Positions 1-8,300 of a stretch of DNA of 21,098 nt are shown here, piece after piece. The notes under the pieces are model-generated. The model did no database searches and was not told the DNA's origin. It was given only the letters and a program-made list of their open reading frames with translations. Each line of letters starts with the position of its first letter. The stretch's first letter is position 1. Source of the stretch: HGM04593 sp045636125 (GTDB lineage Bacteria; Bacteroidota; Bacteroidia; Bacteroidales; Bacteroidaceae); contig JAZTWX010000045.1 in NCBI GenBank assembly GCA_045636125.1, positions 1 through 21,098 of the forward strand. The letters run 5' to 3'. Made by a program: the position numbers and the translations under genes.

Positions 1-1
1 A

Positions 2-85
2 TTTTTGGCAAAGGATGATGAACTCGGTAGAGCATTGCAGGATATGAATCTTCCTCAGCGTGAAAGGGCGTCTAAAAAGGAGTAA
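2..85 (+). CDS. HipB-like antitoxin, C-terminal end only
   Basis: The frame is open from the window edge and ends in TAA at 83-85, six bases before the hipA start. The 27 visible residues (ending LPQRERASKKE) resemble the charged tail that follows the helix-turn-helix domain of HipB-type antitoxins. The assignment rests mostly on position: HipB is normally encoded directly upstream of HipA, binds it, and represses the shared promoter. The DNA-binding domain and promoter lie outside the window. Confidence 0.6.
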   Translation, partial: FLAKDDELGRALQDMNLPQRERASKKE

Positions 86-91
86 TGTGCT

Positions 92-1363
92 ATGAAGAAG
101 TTGTATGTATATGCCGATTTTGATTGGCTTAAAGAGATTGAACTCATTGGAGAACTTGGCTATGAATCACTTCGTGGCTCGGATAGTTATAGCTTCAAAT
201 TTGCTGATAGTTGGATTAAGAAGTATAATGCCATCGTTCTAAGCGAAGACCTTAACAACTATCCTGGAATACAATATACCCAGCCGAATAAAGATATTTT
301 CGGCTGCTTTGCCGATGCATTGCCCGACAGATGGGGGCGCACTCTTCTTCTCCGTCGTGAGCAGATCTTGGCACAAGAGGATAATAGACCTGTTCGCCGA
401 CTATCATCGTTTGACTTTTTGACGGGCATTGATGACTTTTCCCGTATGGGCGGGTTCCGTTTCAAAGAAACTCCTGATGGAGAGTTTATAAACGCGGACA
501 ACTCTTTGCGTATTCCACCGTTGACCGACTTGCGAGAACTTATTGCCGCAAGTAAGGAAATTGAAAAAAGCGAGGACGCTAATATCCTTCCCGAAAAAAG
601 ATGGATTGCCCAACTTGTGCAGCCGGGTTCTTCGCTTGGTGGTGCTCGTCCCAAAGCAAATGTTGTAGATACGGACCGCAGTATATATGTTGCGAAATTC
701 CCATCATTGAAGGATGATTACGATGCAGGATTGTGGGAACATTTCTGCCATATATTAGCCAAAAATGCGGGCATAAACGCAGCCGAAACAAAGGTTATTA
801 TCACCAACGATAAGCATCATACACTGCTTTCTCGTCGCTTTGATAGAACGGACGATGATAGAAGAATTCACTTCGCATCCGCAATGACACTACTCGGGTT
901 AAATGATGGCGACAACGCTACAACAGGTAACGGCTATTTGGATATTGTTGATTTTATCATTAGCGGTTGTACCGATGTTGATGCGAACTTGCAAGAGTTG
1001 TTCCGCCGAGTTGCATTCAATATCTGCGTAGGCAACAGCGATGATCATTTCCGTAATCACGGATTCTTACTCACGGCTAGGGGCTGGACACTATCGCCTG
1101 CATACGATATGAACCCAACGCTGAATGCTCACCAAAGTTTGCTCATCAATAGCAAGACCAACAAAGCAGATTTATCTATCCTGCTTGACTCGCGTGAGGA
1201 GTATATGCTCACACCAGAGGTGGCTAAGAATATCATCAATGAGGTTGTTGCAGCGGTTAAGGATTGGCGAGTGTTGGCAAACAGATTAGGCATTGCAAAG
1301 CGAGAAATTAGTTTGTTCGAAGATGTGTTTGATAATAGGGTTAAAGATTTAAACAACCTTTGA
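92..1363 (+). CDS. hipA: HipA-type serine/threonine kinase toxin
   Basis: This 423-aa protein is close to the usual HipA length (about 440 aa). HipA kinases of toxin-antitoxin pairs phosphorylate a cytosolic target (glutamyl-tRNA synthetase in the E. coli prototype), causing growth arrest and persistence. Visible motifs in order: an N-terminal subdomain with FADALPDRWGR (73-83); the glycine-rich nucleotide/autophosphorylation loop SSLGGARPKA (180-189); the ATP-binding lysine in AKFP (K202); the catalytic loop NSDDHFRN (315-322); and the metal-binding SPAYDMNP (335-342, D339). All kinase signatures are present, so the enzyme looks active. AAGGAG at 77-82 sits nine bases before the ATG and supports this start. 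It follows the hipB-like frame by six bases, so the two are almost certainly co-transcribed. The target of this family member is not known from sequence. Confidence 0.9.
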   Translation: MKKLYVYADFDWLKEIELIGELGYESLRGSDSYSFKFADSWIKKYNAIVLSEDLNNYPGIQYTQPNKDIFGCFADALPDRWGRTLLLRREQILAQEDNRPVRRLSSFDFLTGIDDFSRMGGFRFKETPDGEFINADNSLRIPPLTDLRELIAASKEIEKSEDANILPEKRWIAQLVQPGSSLGGARPKANVVDTDRSIYVAKFPSLKDDYDAGLWEHFCHILAKNAGINAAETKVIITNDKHHTLLSRRFDRTDDDRRIHFASAMTLLGLNDGDNATTGNGYLDIVDFIISGCTDVDANLQELFRRVAFNICVGNSDDHFRNHGFLLTARGWTLSPAYDMNPTLNAHQSLLINSKTNKADLSILLDSREEYMLTPEVAKNIINEVVAAVKDWRVLANRLGIAKREISLFEDVFDNRVKDLNNL

Positions 1364-1425
1364 AAGAAGATTATAATTCTAAATAATTATTAAGGCAATT
1401 AAAAACAACATTAAATACTACATAT

Positions 1426-2280
1426 ATGGGAAACCAAAAGAATAAAGATAAGAGATTTGATAAATCGTATATTGAAAATAAGGATATACTAAACACATCG
1501 TGGCTTTATTTTCAGCAACATGCTCAACAACGTATATCTTATTTTAATTTTTTTGTGGCATTTTCCACACTTTTAACTACAGGAATGATAAGTACATTTC
1601 AAGGAGATTTTAAAAATCATTATATTGGGATATTCCTTGGTATAACGCAGGCTTTCTTATCTGTTATATTTTTAAAAATTGATAAAAGGAACAAGGAACT
1701 GACTAAACACGGTGAGAATATAATAAAGAAAATTGAAAGGACATATTATAAAGATAAAAGTTTGAGACTTTTTAGTATTGAGGAAAATGAAACCGAGAAA
1801 AAAAGAAATCAAGAGCGCAAGAAGTATCCTTGTATATGGTGCAAACGAGGTATGAGTCATGGTAAAGCTTTTTTGCATATCTTTTGGGCTTTCTTCATTA
1901 TAGGACTTATTGGAGCGATGATATCACTGTATATGCTATTTTACGTTGACGAGAACACAAACACAAACAATAAAACTATAGAGCTTAATTATTATCAAAA
2001 TAATATCTATCACAACGACCATATAAAGATGGATGATAATATACCAGACGTAAAATCAACAGAAGATACCATAAACAATATTCATAAAAAATTGACATTA
2101 AATAAAATAGAGTCTACGATAGTTTCAAAACACTTCACTACTTTGGCTTCGCCGAAGGTAGGCGGCGCCTCGGATGAAAAAATAAACTCATTTATTTTGT
2201 TCTCCTCTCGGCTTGCACTACCTTTGCATCAAAGTAGGGACTCGTCTCTGCGAGACACTGCAGAATGGTGCAGAAATTAG
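1426..2280 (+). CDS. RipA-like multi-pass membrane protein with an abnormal C-terminus
   Basis: This is a 284-aa protein of unknown function. Three membrane helices are visible at about residues 38-57, 66-84 and 150-173, separated by a lysine/glutamate-rich cytoplasmic segment (about 85-148). The N-terminal pattern LNTSWLYFQQHAQQRISYFNFF and the SHGKAFLHIFWAFF before helix 3 resemble, from memory, the RipA family of octameric membrane proteins. That is a tentative family call. The coding sequence is far AT-richer than the chromosomal block to its right. From about residue 240 (nt 2143) composition changes abruptly and the frame runs through a good Bacteroides promoter (2196-2226) to a stop at 2278. 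The last 45 residues are therefore probably a read-on after a junction rather than native protein. It lies 62 bases after hipA on the same strand; no separate promoter or terminator was recognised between them. Confidence 0.7.
   Translation: MGNQKNKDKRFDKSYIENKDILNTSWLYFQQHAQQRISYFNFFVAFSTLLTTGMISTFQGDFKNHYIGIFLGITQAFLSVIFLKIDKRNKELTKHGENIIKKIERTYYKDKSLRLFSIEENETEKKRNQERKKYPCIWCKRGMSHGKAFLHIFWAFFIIGLIGAMISLYMLFYVDENTNTNNKTIELNYYQNNIYHNDHIKMDDNIPDVKSTEDTINNIHKKLTLNKIESTIVSKHFTTLASPKVGGASDEKINSFILFSSRLALPLHQSRDSSLRDTAEWCRN
2196..2226 (+). promoter_or_regulatory. Bacteroides-type -33/-7 promoter inside the end of the preceding ORF
   Basis: TTTG at 2196-2199, a 19-nt spacer, then TACCTTTG at 2219-2226. 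This fits the Bacteroidetes housekeeping consensus (TTTG, 19-21 nt, TAnnTTTG) exactly. Transcription would start near 2233. No gene of ordinary length follows; what follows is a hairpin-rich stretch that ends in a strong terminator. Confidence 0.6.
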
Positions 2281-2500
2281 GTGGAGCAATAGCGGGAGAT
2301 TACGTTAGGAGCATTTCTATAATGACAAAAATAACACAAACCGAGAGCAGAGATAAACTTGTTTAGCTATGCCGAGGTGCAGTTTATTTTCGCGGAGACC
2401 GCAGAGATATAGAGCCATTTAGAAAAGAAACTCATTTTCTGGTGGCACCACTTGAAAGAAACGCTAATGACTTACAAAACAAGTTATTAGCGTTTCTTCT
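2233..2500 (+). ncRNA. Candidate structured small RNA (promoter to terminator cassette)
   Basis: About 265 nt lie between a consensus promoter and a strong hairpin terminator, with no convincing reading frame; the longest, from ATG 2265, is 33 codons. Local hairpins follow one another: GTCTC/GAGAC at 2244-2256, CTGCA/TGCAG at 2258-2273, GCGG/CCGC at 2392-2402, AGAAAA/TTTTCT at 2421-2440, the dyad TGGTGGCACCA at 2440-2450, then the terminator. It matches none of the RNAs I could test by eye (tmRNA, RNase P RNA, SRP RNA), although 6S-like or leader function cannot be excluded. It could instead be a decayed gene remnant with its promoter and terminator preserved. The existence of an RNA is inference from layout. 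Confidence 0.35.
2456..2498 (+). terminator. Long hairpin, probable bidirectional terminator
   Basis: An 18-bp stem with one mismatch (arms 2456-2473 and 2481-2498) encloses a 7-nt loop and is followed on the plus strand by CTTTT. It ends the candidate RNA on the plus strand. It also lies downstream of the AbiE operon on the minus strand, where it could act as that operon's terminator. Confidence 0.7.
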
Positions 2501-2539
2501 TTTACCTTCGGTCCTAATTTTGGCTACAATTTGACTACA

Positions 2540-2572
2540 TTTTCTACTGAGCCATTTTTTCTACTGAGCCAT
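2540..2572. repeat. Two direct copies of a 16-bp sequence
   Basis: TTTTCTACTGAGCCAT occurs at 2540-2555 and again at 2557-2572, one base apart. It lies between the terminator and the small minus-strand frame. Function is unknown; it could be a slipped duplication or a pair of protein-binding sites. Confidence 0.8.
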
Positions 2573-2585
2573 TAATATCACTATA

Positions 2586-2702
2586 TTATTGCTTCAAACA
2601 TCCTATCGGCACTATGTAAATACCATCTTTAGTAGGGTGATAGCATTTTATCAAATTTTTGCCTACAAGTTTGATTTTTATATTTTCGGTAATTTGGCTC
2701 AT
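2586..2702 (-). CDS. Small hypothetical ORF downstream of the AbiE toxin
   Basis: A 38-codon frame opens with ATG at 2702, twenty-two bases after the end of the toxin frame and on the same strand. It reads MSQITENIKIKLVGKN... and ends in GCLKQ. No family is recognised. It is too short to judge by codon use, and it may be a remnant or chance. It is listed because it occupies the otherwise empty 3' end of the operon. Confidence 0.25.
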   Translation of the reverse strand: MSQITENIKIKLVGKNLIKCYHPTKDGIYIVPIGCLKQ

Positions 2703-2724
2703 ATTAGTTCGGTGGTTTGACTCT

Positions 2725-3744
2725 TTACATAACTCTCACTCGTTCTTGCAACTCTTTCATTTTCTGTATAAGTGCATCAAACTCTAATGATTCACCGTAA
2801 ATGAAAAATCGCCTCATATCAGCATAATCATCTTGCCACGCCTCCATAGCCGATTCCGGTATTGTAAAGTTGATGATTGAAGGGGAATGTAATTCATAGT
2901 TTACATACTTCAAAGCATAGTAAGCCTTACGATGCTCAACAATGGCATCATATAGTTCTCGATTTGATAAGGCTTCTACACCATATTTGGTATCCATCAG
3001 TTTTTCCAAATCATACAGATGTCGTGACATTCGTATACTTCTGGGCTTTTCTTTTTGGAATTCTTCCGCCAAGAGAAAAAGTTTCTCAAGGAACGTGCGA
3101 GTAGGAATTACTGTTCTAACAAGACTTTCTGCATCAGTATCTTCGCCATCAAAACTTTCACCTATTAAAGAACGAATTGGTCGTAATTCCGTAGGTTCAT
3201 CCATTGAAAGGCAACTAATCTCAATCTTTACACGTGGAGGAATATAATTTATCGTATCTTCAAGAATTGACGGATAGTGTAATAGAATCACCGTAGGATC
3301 TTTGTCTGAATCTATCGGTCGCCATTCTCATTCTTTATCTTGGACTTGAGATACATTCTCTATACTGTAACCAGAAACTCCTATTTCTTTCAAGCGAGCA
3401 TCTAATTGAGCCGAAAGGGTCTCCTGAATATATGCTCGTGCCATTTTGCGTAATTTCTCACGCTGACTTTTACCGGTCTTCTCAATACCAAAGAATGAAT
3501 GACTGATTGCCAAGTCAATGTCTTCAGAGAAACGCTCAATGATGCCAAAACCTTTTGACAACGATGTTCCGCCTTTGAATATCAAAGAATCACGGCAATC
3601 TGTTTGGAATAATGCCTTCAGCGTAACTGTTACCCACCAATCCTTTTCTATAGCTACTTGATTAACACTAGGATGTGCAACCTCCGTCTGCTGTAACATA
3701 GCTAAACGGTCCACTATCTCATTGTTTAACCACAGCTTTCTCAT
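2725..3744 (-). pseudogene. AbiEii-type nucleotidyltransferase toxin, split by an in-frame TGA
   Basis: Two frames (138 aa from 3744, and a downstream part ending at 2725) are in the same phase and separated only by TGA at 3328-3330. Read through, they give a 339-codon protein, the normal size of AbiEii/AbiGii toxins. The first part carries the nucleotidyltransferase signature: GGTS at residues 58-61, then RFSEDIDLAI (71-80) with the two acidic metal ligands D75 and D77. AbiEii toxins transfer nucleotides to RNA (tRNA acceptor ends for characterised relatives) and act in phage defence by abortive infection. The text after the stop (EWRPIDSDKDP) continues the fold smoothly, so one substitution (for example GGA to TGA) is the simplest explanation. 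The toxin is probably inactive, unless UGA is read through. It follows its antitoxin by 14 bases. Confidence 0.85.
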
Positions 3745-3758
3745 AATCGAATTCTATT

Positions 3759-4367
3759 TCAAGCGGTTAGCATTGGTTTTATAATTCGTTTCATCCACGC
3801 AGGCATCATATCTACATCTTTGACAAGTGTCTCCTTGTCCGTTTCTTTCAATACCAATTGTTGGATTATATTCAGTTCTTCTTCTCCTACATTTTCTTTT
3901 TTCAGAGCCTTGAGAGCTTGAACAAGTAAAGAGATGAGGCGAGTCCCATAACAGAAGTTCTTGGGCACACCACGTTTTAATACCACTTTCCTATTGGATA
4001 AGTTTACAATTCTTTCACTACCGGTAGTTAGGAAGGTGTAATTCATCGGTACTTGAGTCGATAGCCCTAATGCATTCAGAGCTGTCATGCCTGATGGCAA
4101 TACCTCTGCGTTATCTCTAGCAGCAATTGCTTGTACTACCTTATCAACAGAAGGAAGCACAATACCTAATCGACTTTTTCTCGGCTTGGCATATATTCCA
4201 TGTGCAATTTTAACAAGTACACCTTCTGTCGTTAATTCAGACAAAATACTTCCCACAAACTCCGTGTGGTATTCAGGAAAGTCTGAACGAAACAGTATAC
4301 AATCCTCTGGCATCGTTTCTATGCGTTGCCTAAGAGTTGTACTATCTATTGAATATTCATTAGTCAT
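3759..4367 (-). CDS. AbiEi-like antitoxin (DUF6088 family)
   Basis: This 202-aa protein is encoded directly upstream of the AbiEii-type toxin. The N-terminal half contains a winged-helix segment with the family pattern FVGSILSELTTEGVLVKIAHGIYAKP, followed by the LPSGMTALNALGLSTQ block typical of DUF6088/AbiEi antitoxins. Such proteins neutralise the nucleotidyltransferase and repress their own promoter through the winged helix. The frame is open from a TTG at 4397, but the ATG at 4367 is preceded by AAAGGTGAT and gives the expected N-terminus (MTNEYSID), so I chose it. A possible -7 element (TATCTTCG) lies near 4403-4410, with no clear -33. The gene looks intact although its toxin is broken. 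Confidence 0.85.
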   Translation of the reverse strand: MTNEYSIDSTTLRQRIETMPEDCILFRSDFPEYHTEFVGSILSELTTEGVLVKIAHGIYAKPRKSRLGIVLPSVDKVVQAIAARDNAEVLPSGMTALNALGLSTQVPMNYTFLTTGSERIVNLSNRKVVLKRGVPKNFCYGTRLISLLVQALKALKKENVGEEELNIIQQLVLKETDKETLVKDVDMMPAWMKRIIKPMLTA

Positions 4368-4559
4368 ATCACCTTTGAAATTTTGATGATTTTTCAAATG
4401 CGAAGATACGAAAAGGATTCAAATAAATGATGAATTGCCAAAAATTTTATTCTGTAGACTCATATCATACCGCTTTGTACAATTTGTAATATGAATACAA
4501 ATAACCTTAAACAATAAGATTGTTGGGGTTTACATTAGTATTTAGTTGTAATATAAATA

Positions 4560-4905
4560 GGAATTATCCCCTAACAATATCAAGAAGTCTATTTCACTCT
4601 CTTTTCGCTGGTATAAACTCTCCATCACCTTTTGCCTCATCCTATTTGCTTCATAGGTATTCAACCGAAACGCAAGTGTAATAACCACTTCAAAATTATA
4701 TAATGTTGCCAAATCGCATCATTTGGTGATTGCAGAACAAAGTATTCCACTCTTGTATATTGCTTTGATGGCAGCTCGGAGTGTCGGGGCTATCATACAG
4801 AATAGCTCCACCAATTCCATTTCGAACATCTAAACATTGCTGCTTAGGATATTCACTCTACCACTTTCGCTGATTGTTATTATTGCTCGTTCCACAGTTA
4901 CATTG
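4560..4905 (-). pseudogene. Decayed copy of the RhuM-like gene found intact at 19988-20365
   Basis: Read on the minus strand from 4905, this stretch follows the intact 125-aa gene almost codon for codon, for example VERAIITISESGRVNI, then APTLRAAIKAIY, then AFRLNTYEANRMRQKV. The start ATG has become GTG, TAG and TGA stops interrupt it, and similarity fades near 4560. By eye roughly three quarters of bases match. It follows the integrase remnant with the same two-base spacing as the intact pair, so the module was copied or inherited as a unit. No function is expected. Confidence 0.85.
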
Positions 4906-4907
4906 CT

Positions 4908-5120
4908 ATTAAGATTTCACCTAACGATTAATTAAGTCAGTTGCTGGACATAGTCAAATCCTTGTCGATTTTCTCAGTAGTAATCTTGGCATACTTTTGT
5001 GGAGTAACAATGTTCGTATGCCCCAATACTCGACTTACACTATCAATGAGAACTCCTTTGCTCAGAGCCAATGTCACGAACCCATGACGGGTGCAATGAA
5101 ATTAAATATCCTTAGAAGAT
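4908..5120 (-). pseudogene. C-terminal remnant of a tyrosine integrase
   Basis: The minus-strand frame reads HCTRHGFVTLALSKGV then SVSRVLGHTNI then QKYAKITTEKIDKDLTM. That is the catalytic C-terminus (HxxR, H, Y) of the integrase intact at 18762-19985, about 85% identical at DNA level by eye. A TAA replaces a serine codon just upstream of the HCTRH motif, and a TGA truncates the tail early. The first roughly 330 codons are missing: homology starts at once after the stop codon of the membrane-protein gene (5122-5124). The rest of the integrase was therefore deleted at that junction. It cannot encode a working recombinase, but it is inverted-repeat DNA relative to the live copy. Confidence 0.9.
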
Positions 5121-5121
5121 C

Positions 5122-6234
5122 CTACGCACCATAAAGGAAATACCACCAGTAAGTGTCGGTGCACACGCTCATTGCCCCTTCGGGGCTTTTGCGGTGTTCA
5201 AGGAATTCATTGAACCTTGCCTGCAATGCGGCATCCTCAAAAGGCAGTTCAAACGAAGGCACCACATAAGAATAGAGCAAGAGAGCCTCTTTGTAGTGGC
5301 GCGGAAGATTGTCGCTCACCTTGTAGAATTCATATACCTTGTCGCAAAAATCGACCAGGCGGCGCTCGGCAAGCAGGGCGCACAAATAATAATCAACGGC
5401 AACGGTGCTGTTTTCTGCCACACGTTGCAGGAACTCCATCACACGTTCGCCGGCAACAGGCAGCGTTCCCAAAGCGGCATACACCGTATCGGGCACAATG
5501 GGAGCATCCCTTTCCACCGACGGCAACAACGCATCGGCACCAAAGAGAATGGGAAATTCAAAGAGCCTTTCGCCCAGTTCACCCTTCTGCGACAGCAGGA
5601 AAGCACGCTGCGCCGTTAGTTGCATCGAGGCGTGAGGTGAGCGCTTCCCCACTCCCAATGCGGCGTCAATGTCGCCACGCACGAAATGCTTGTACTGCAC
5701 CACCTCGCTGTTGAACGAGCAATCGCCGGCCGACAGGCAGCCGACAGCAAAGAACACAACCGCAAGCCCTATGGTGTTGCGCCAAAGAATGCGGTTGAGC
5801 ATCATTGTAGGGTTCTTAATCTTTTCAAAGAGTATGCGACGGAGCACAAACGCAAAGAGCGCATACACCAGCATCACCCCACCAAAAAGCCATAGCCACG
5901 GCGCAAATGACATATTACCCGTGAAGAAAGAGCGGTCAATATCGGTAACAAAAGCCAGCAGCACAGCCGACGGCACAAAGGCCATAGCCGTCCATTCACG
6001 TTGGAACTTGGCAAAGCGGTTCAACCACAATGCCAAGCCCACGAGAATAGCTGTAACCACCCCGGCTACAACATAGGCATTGAACTGCAGCCTTCCTGTC
6101 GCCACACTGTCGTACACCACCTGCAACACGGCAGCTTTGTACACCGCCACGAAGAAAAAGGAATACGCCGCAAATGCTGCGGAGCAAAGGAAGGTCACAA
6201 GCCTCTGCAAACGTTTCTCACCGGAGTTTCTCAT
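5122..6234 (-). CDS. Uncharacterised five-helix membrane protein (DUF6057-like)
   Basis: This is a 370-aa protein. Five hydrophobic helices are visible at about residues 12-32, 51-71, 82-98, 111-133 and 152-170. A roughly 200-residue soluble helical domain follows and ends in the aromatic-rich TDTYWWYFLYGA. The layout and tail recall the Bacteroidales-restricted DUF6057 family, which is a tentative call; no function is known. The gene starts six bases after the glgB stop and is the last member of that operon. Directly after its stop codon the sequence becomes integrase remnant, so the operon's native terminator has been lost, and the last few codons could themselves have been altered at the junction. 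Confidence 0.75.
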   Translation of the reverse strand: MRNSGEKRLQRLVTFLCSAAFAAYSFFFVAVYKAAVLQVVYDSVATGRLQFNAYVVAGVVTAILVGLALWLNRFAKFQREWTAMAFVPSAVLLAFVTDIDRSFFTGNMSFAPWLWLFGGVMLVYALFAFVLRRILFEKIKNPTMMLNRILWRNTIGLAVVFFAVGCLSAGDCSFNSEVVQYKHFVRGDIDAALGVGKRSPHASMQLTAQRAFLLSQKGELGERLFEFPILFGADALLPSVERDAPIVPDTVYAALGTLPVAGERVMEFLQRVAENSTVAVDYYLCALLAERRLVDFCDKVYEFYKVSDNLPRHYKEALLLYSYVVPSFELPFEDAALQARFNEFLEHRKSPEGAMSVCTDTYWWYFLYGA

Positions 6235-6240
6235 ATTTTT

Positions 6241-8247
6241 TTACTCTTTGTTCTTTTTAAGAACCAACGCTGTGCGGGCGGGCAGATAGAGCATCAACCA
6301 ACCCTTCTTGCGACGAGCGTGCAATTTATCGTACTGTGTAAAGTGAGTCTGTGTCTCATCGACAAGCGCGTTACCACCGAAACGCTCCGAATCGGTATTA
6401 AGCACAATGTTGTACGAACCCTCGGGCACCAGCAAACCATAATCGGTAAACGAGCGTGTGGGGCTGAAGTTGAAGACAAATATCAAATCCTTACGCGAGA
6501 ACGCAAGCACCTGGTCGCCGTCGTTGTGCCAAATTTCCTGCACGGGACGGTTCTGGAAATTACGCACGCCACCCACCAGTTTCACAAGCTCCTCGTCGAA
6601 CTTGCCAAGCAAGGTGTAGTTGTAGTTGGGGTTGTCTACCAAGCTCCACTGGCGACGGGCATATTTGTGGCTCCAGCCGTTACCCTCGCGCGGGAAGTCA
6701 ATCCATTCGGGGTGACCGAACTCATTACCCATAAAGTTGAGATAACCACCGTTGATGCTTGCCAAAGTCATGAGACGAATCATCTTGTGCAAAGCAATAC
6801 CACGGGTAACAGTACCAGTTTCGTCGCCACGGTTGAAGTGCCAGTACATATCGGCGTCGATGAGGCGGAAGATAATAGTCTTGTCACCCACTAGCGCCTG
6901 GTCGTGACTCTCGGCATACGAAATTGTCTGCTCATCCTTGCGGCGGTTGGTAAGCTCCCAGAAAATTTCCGAAGGCTTCCAGTCCTCGTCCTTCTTCTCC
7001 TTAATAATCTTTATCCAGAAATCGGGGATATTCATTGCCATACGATAGTCGAAGCCGTAGCCGCCATCCTCAATGGGCGCAGCAAGGCCGGGCATACCCG
7101 AAACCTCTTCGGCAATAGTAATGGCCTTGGGGTTAACCTCGTGAATAAGCCTGTTGGCAAGTGTGAGATAGCAAATTGCGTCGCCATCCTGGTGGCCGTT
7201 GAAATAGTCGCCATAACCGCAGAAAGCCTCGCCGAGACCGTGGCTGTAATATATCATCGATGTTACACCGTCGAAACGGAAACCATCGAACTTGAACTCT
7301 TCGAGCCAATATTTGCAGTTCGACAAGAGGAAGTGTATAACCTCGTTCTTGCCATAATTGAAGCAGAGCGAATCCCACGCATTATGCACGCGGCGGTCGC
7401 CCGAATGGAAATACTGCGAGGGGTCGCCGTCGAGCAATCCCAGTCCCTCCAGCTCATTCTTCACAGCGTGAGAGTGAACAAGGTCCATAATAACCGCAAT
7501 ACCCATACCGTGAGCAGCGTCAATGAGTTCTTTCAACTCCTCGGGAGTACCAAAGCGCGACGACGGTGCAAAGAAGTTCGAAACGTGGTATCCGAAGCTG
7601 CCATAATAGGGGTGCTCCTGAATAGCCATTATCTGAATGCAGTTATATCCGTCGGCAGCCACACGGGGGAGAACATTATCCTTGAATTCGCGGTATGTTC
7701 CCACCTTCTCCTCCTCCTGCGCCATTCCCACGTGGCACTCATAAATGAGTAACGGGGTGCGTTTGGGAGTGAATTTCTTGTTCTTGAAAACATACTCCTC
7801 CTCGGGAGCCCACACCTGTGCGCTGAATATTTTTGTAGCATCGTCCTGAACCACGCGGCGCACCCAAGCAGGAATACGCTCACCGCAACCACCGTTCCAG
7901 TAGACCTTCATTTTGTAGTGCTGGCCGTGCTTCAACGCCTTTTTGGGCAAGCGACGCTCCCACACACCACCGGCGAGCTGTTTCAGTTCATACTCGGGCA
8001 ACTCCTCCCAGTTCGAAAAATCTCCCACAAGAACAATTCTTGTTGCGTTGGGAGCCCACTCGCGGAAAATCCAGCCGGTTGCAGTCTTGTGCAAACCAAA
8101 ATACAAGTAACCCGAAGCAAAGTCCGACAATGTTTGACGGCCGTTCTTTGTCAAATCTCTCTCTCTCTGCAAGAAATAGCGATAGCGGGCATCGATATCC
8201 AAATTAAATGGCGCCAAGTAGCCATCGCGTTCGACAAGTTTCAGCAT
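6241..8247 (-). CDS. glgB: 1,4-alpha-glucan (glycogen) branching enzyme, GH13_8 type
   Basis: This 668-aa cytosolic enzyme cuts alpha-1,4-glucan chains and re-attaches them in alpha-1,6 linkage, making the branches of glycogen. An N-terminal CBM48-like module (about 45-145, with GWIFREWAPNATRIVLVGDF) is followed by the GH13 barrel. Conserved regions are visible: DLVHSH (255-260); GFRFDGVTSM (322-331) with the nucleophile D326; IAEEVSGMP (378-386) with the acid/base E380; and SHDQ (447-450). The GVTSM and EEVSGMP forms are those of the eukaryote-like branching enzymes that Bacteroidales carry, not of the longer E. coli enzyme. The C-terminal all-beta domain ends at ALVLKKNKE. It lies 53 bases after yhcH and six before the membrane-protein gene. 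All catalytic residues are present. Confidence 0.95.
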   Translation of the reverse strand: MLKLVERDGYLAPFNLDIDARYRYFLQRERDLTKNGRQTLSDFASGYLYFGLHKTATGWIFREWAPNATRIVLVGDFSNWEELPEYELKQLAGGVWERRLPKKALKHGQHYKMKVYWNGGCGERIPAWVRRVVQDDATKIFSAQVWAPEEEYVFKNKKFTPKRTPLLIYECHVGMAQEEEKVGTYREFKDNVLPRVAADGYNCIQIMAIQEHPYYGSFGYHVSNFFAPSSRFGTPEELKELIDAAHGMGIAVIMDLVHSHAVKNELEGLGLLDGDPSQYFHSGDRRVHNAWDSLCFNYGKNEVIHFLLSNCKYWLEEFKFDGFRFDGVTSMIYYSHGLGEAFCGYGDYFNGHQDGDAICYLTLANRLIHEVNPKAITIAEEVSGMPGLAAPIEDGGYGFDYRMAMNIPDFWIKIIKEKKDEDWKPSEIFWELTNRRKDEQTISYAESHDQALVGDKTIIFRLIDADMYWHFNRGDETGTVTRGIALHKMIRLMTLASINGGYLNFMGNEFGHPEWIDFPREGNGWSHKYARRQWSLVDNPNYNYTLLGKFDEELVKLVGGVRNFQNRPVQEIWHNDGDQVLAFSRKDLIFVFNFSPTRSFTDYGLLVPEGSYNIVLNTDSERFGGNALVDETQTHFTQYDKLHARRKKGWLMLYLPARTALVLKKNKE

Positions 8248-8300
8248 AGTTATAAGTTTTTAAGTTAGTATTAATCTTTTCCTGATAAGCGCACGCTGTG

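Noticed and set aside
2355..2411. Short frame reading SYAEVQFIFAE, resembling a SusD-type motif
   Set aside because: Only about 20 residues are open, stops lie on both sides, and nothing else of a SusD protein is present; chance or a tiny remnant.
3328..3330. TGA in the AbiEii toxin as a selenocysteine codon
   Set aside because: No selenocysteine insertion hairpin was evident, and the family has no known Sec residue; a nonsense mutation is simpler.
4368..4397. Ten extra N-terminal residues on the AbiEi-like antitoxin
   Set aside because: The upstream start is TTG without a ribosome site; the ATG at 4367 has AAAGGTGAT just before it.
6001..6894. 297-codon plus-strand frame across the membrane-protein/glgB junction
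   Set aside because: It is antisense to two well-supported genes, has a composition typical of a shadow frame, and shows no recognisable domain.
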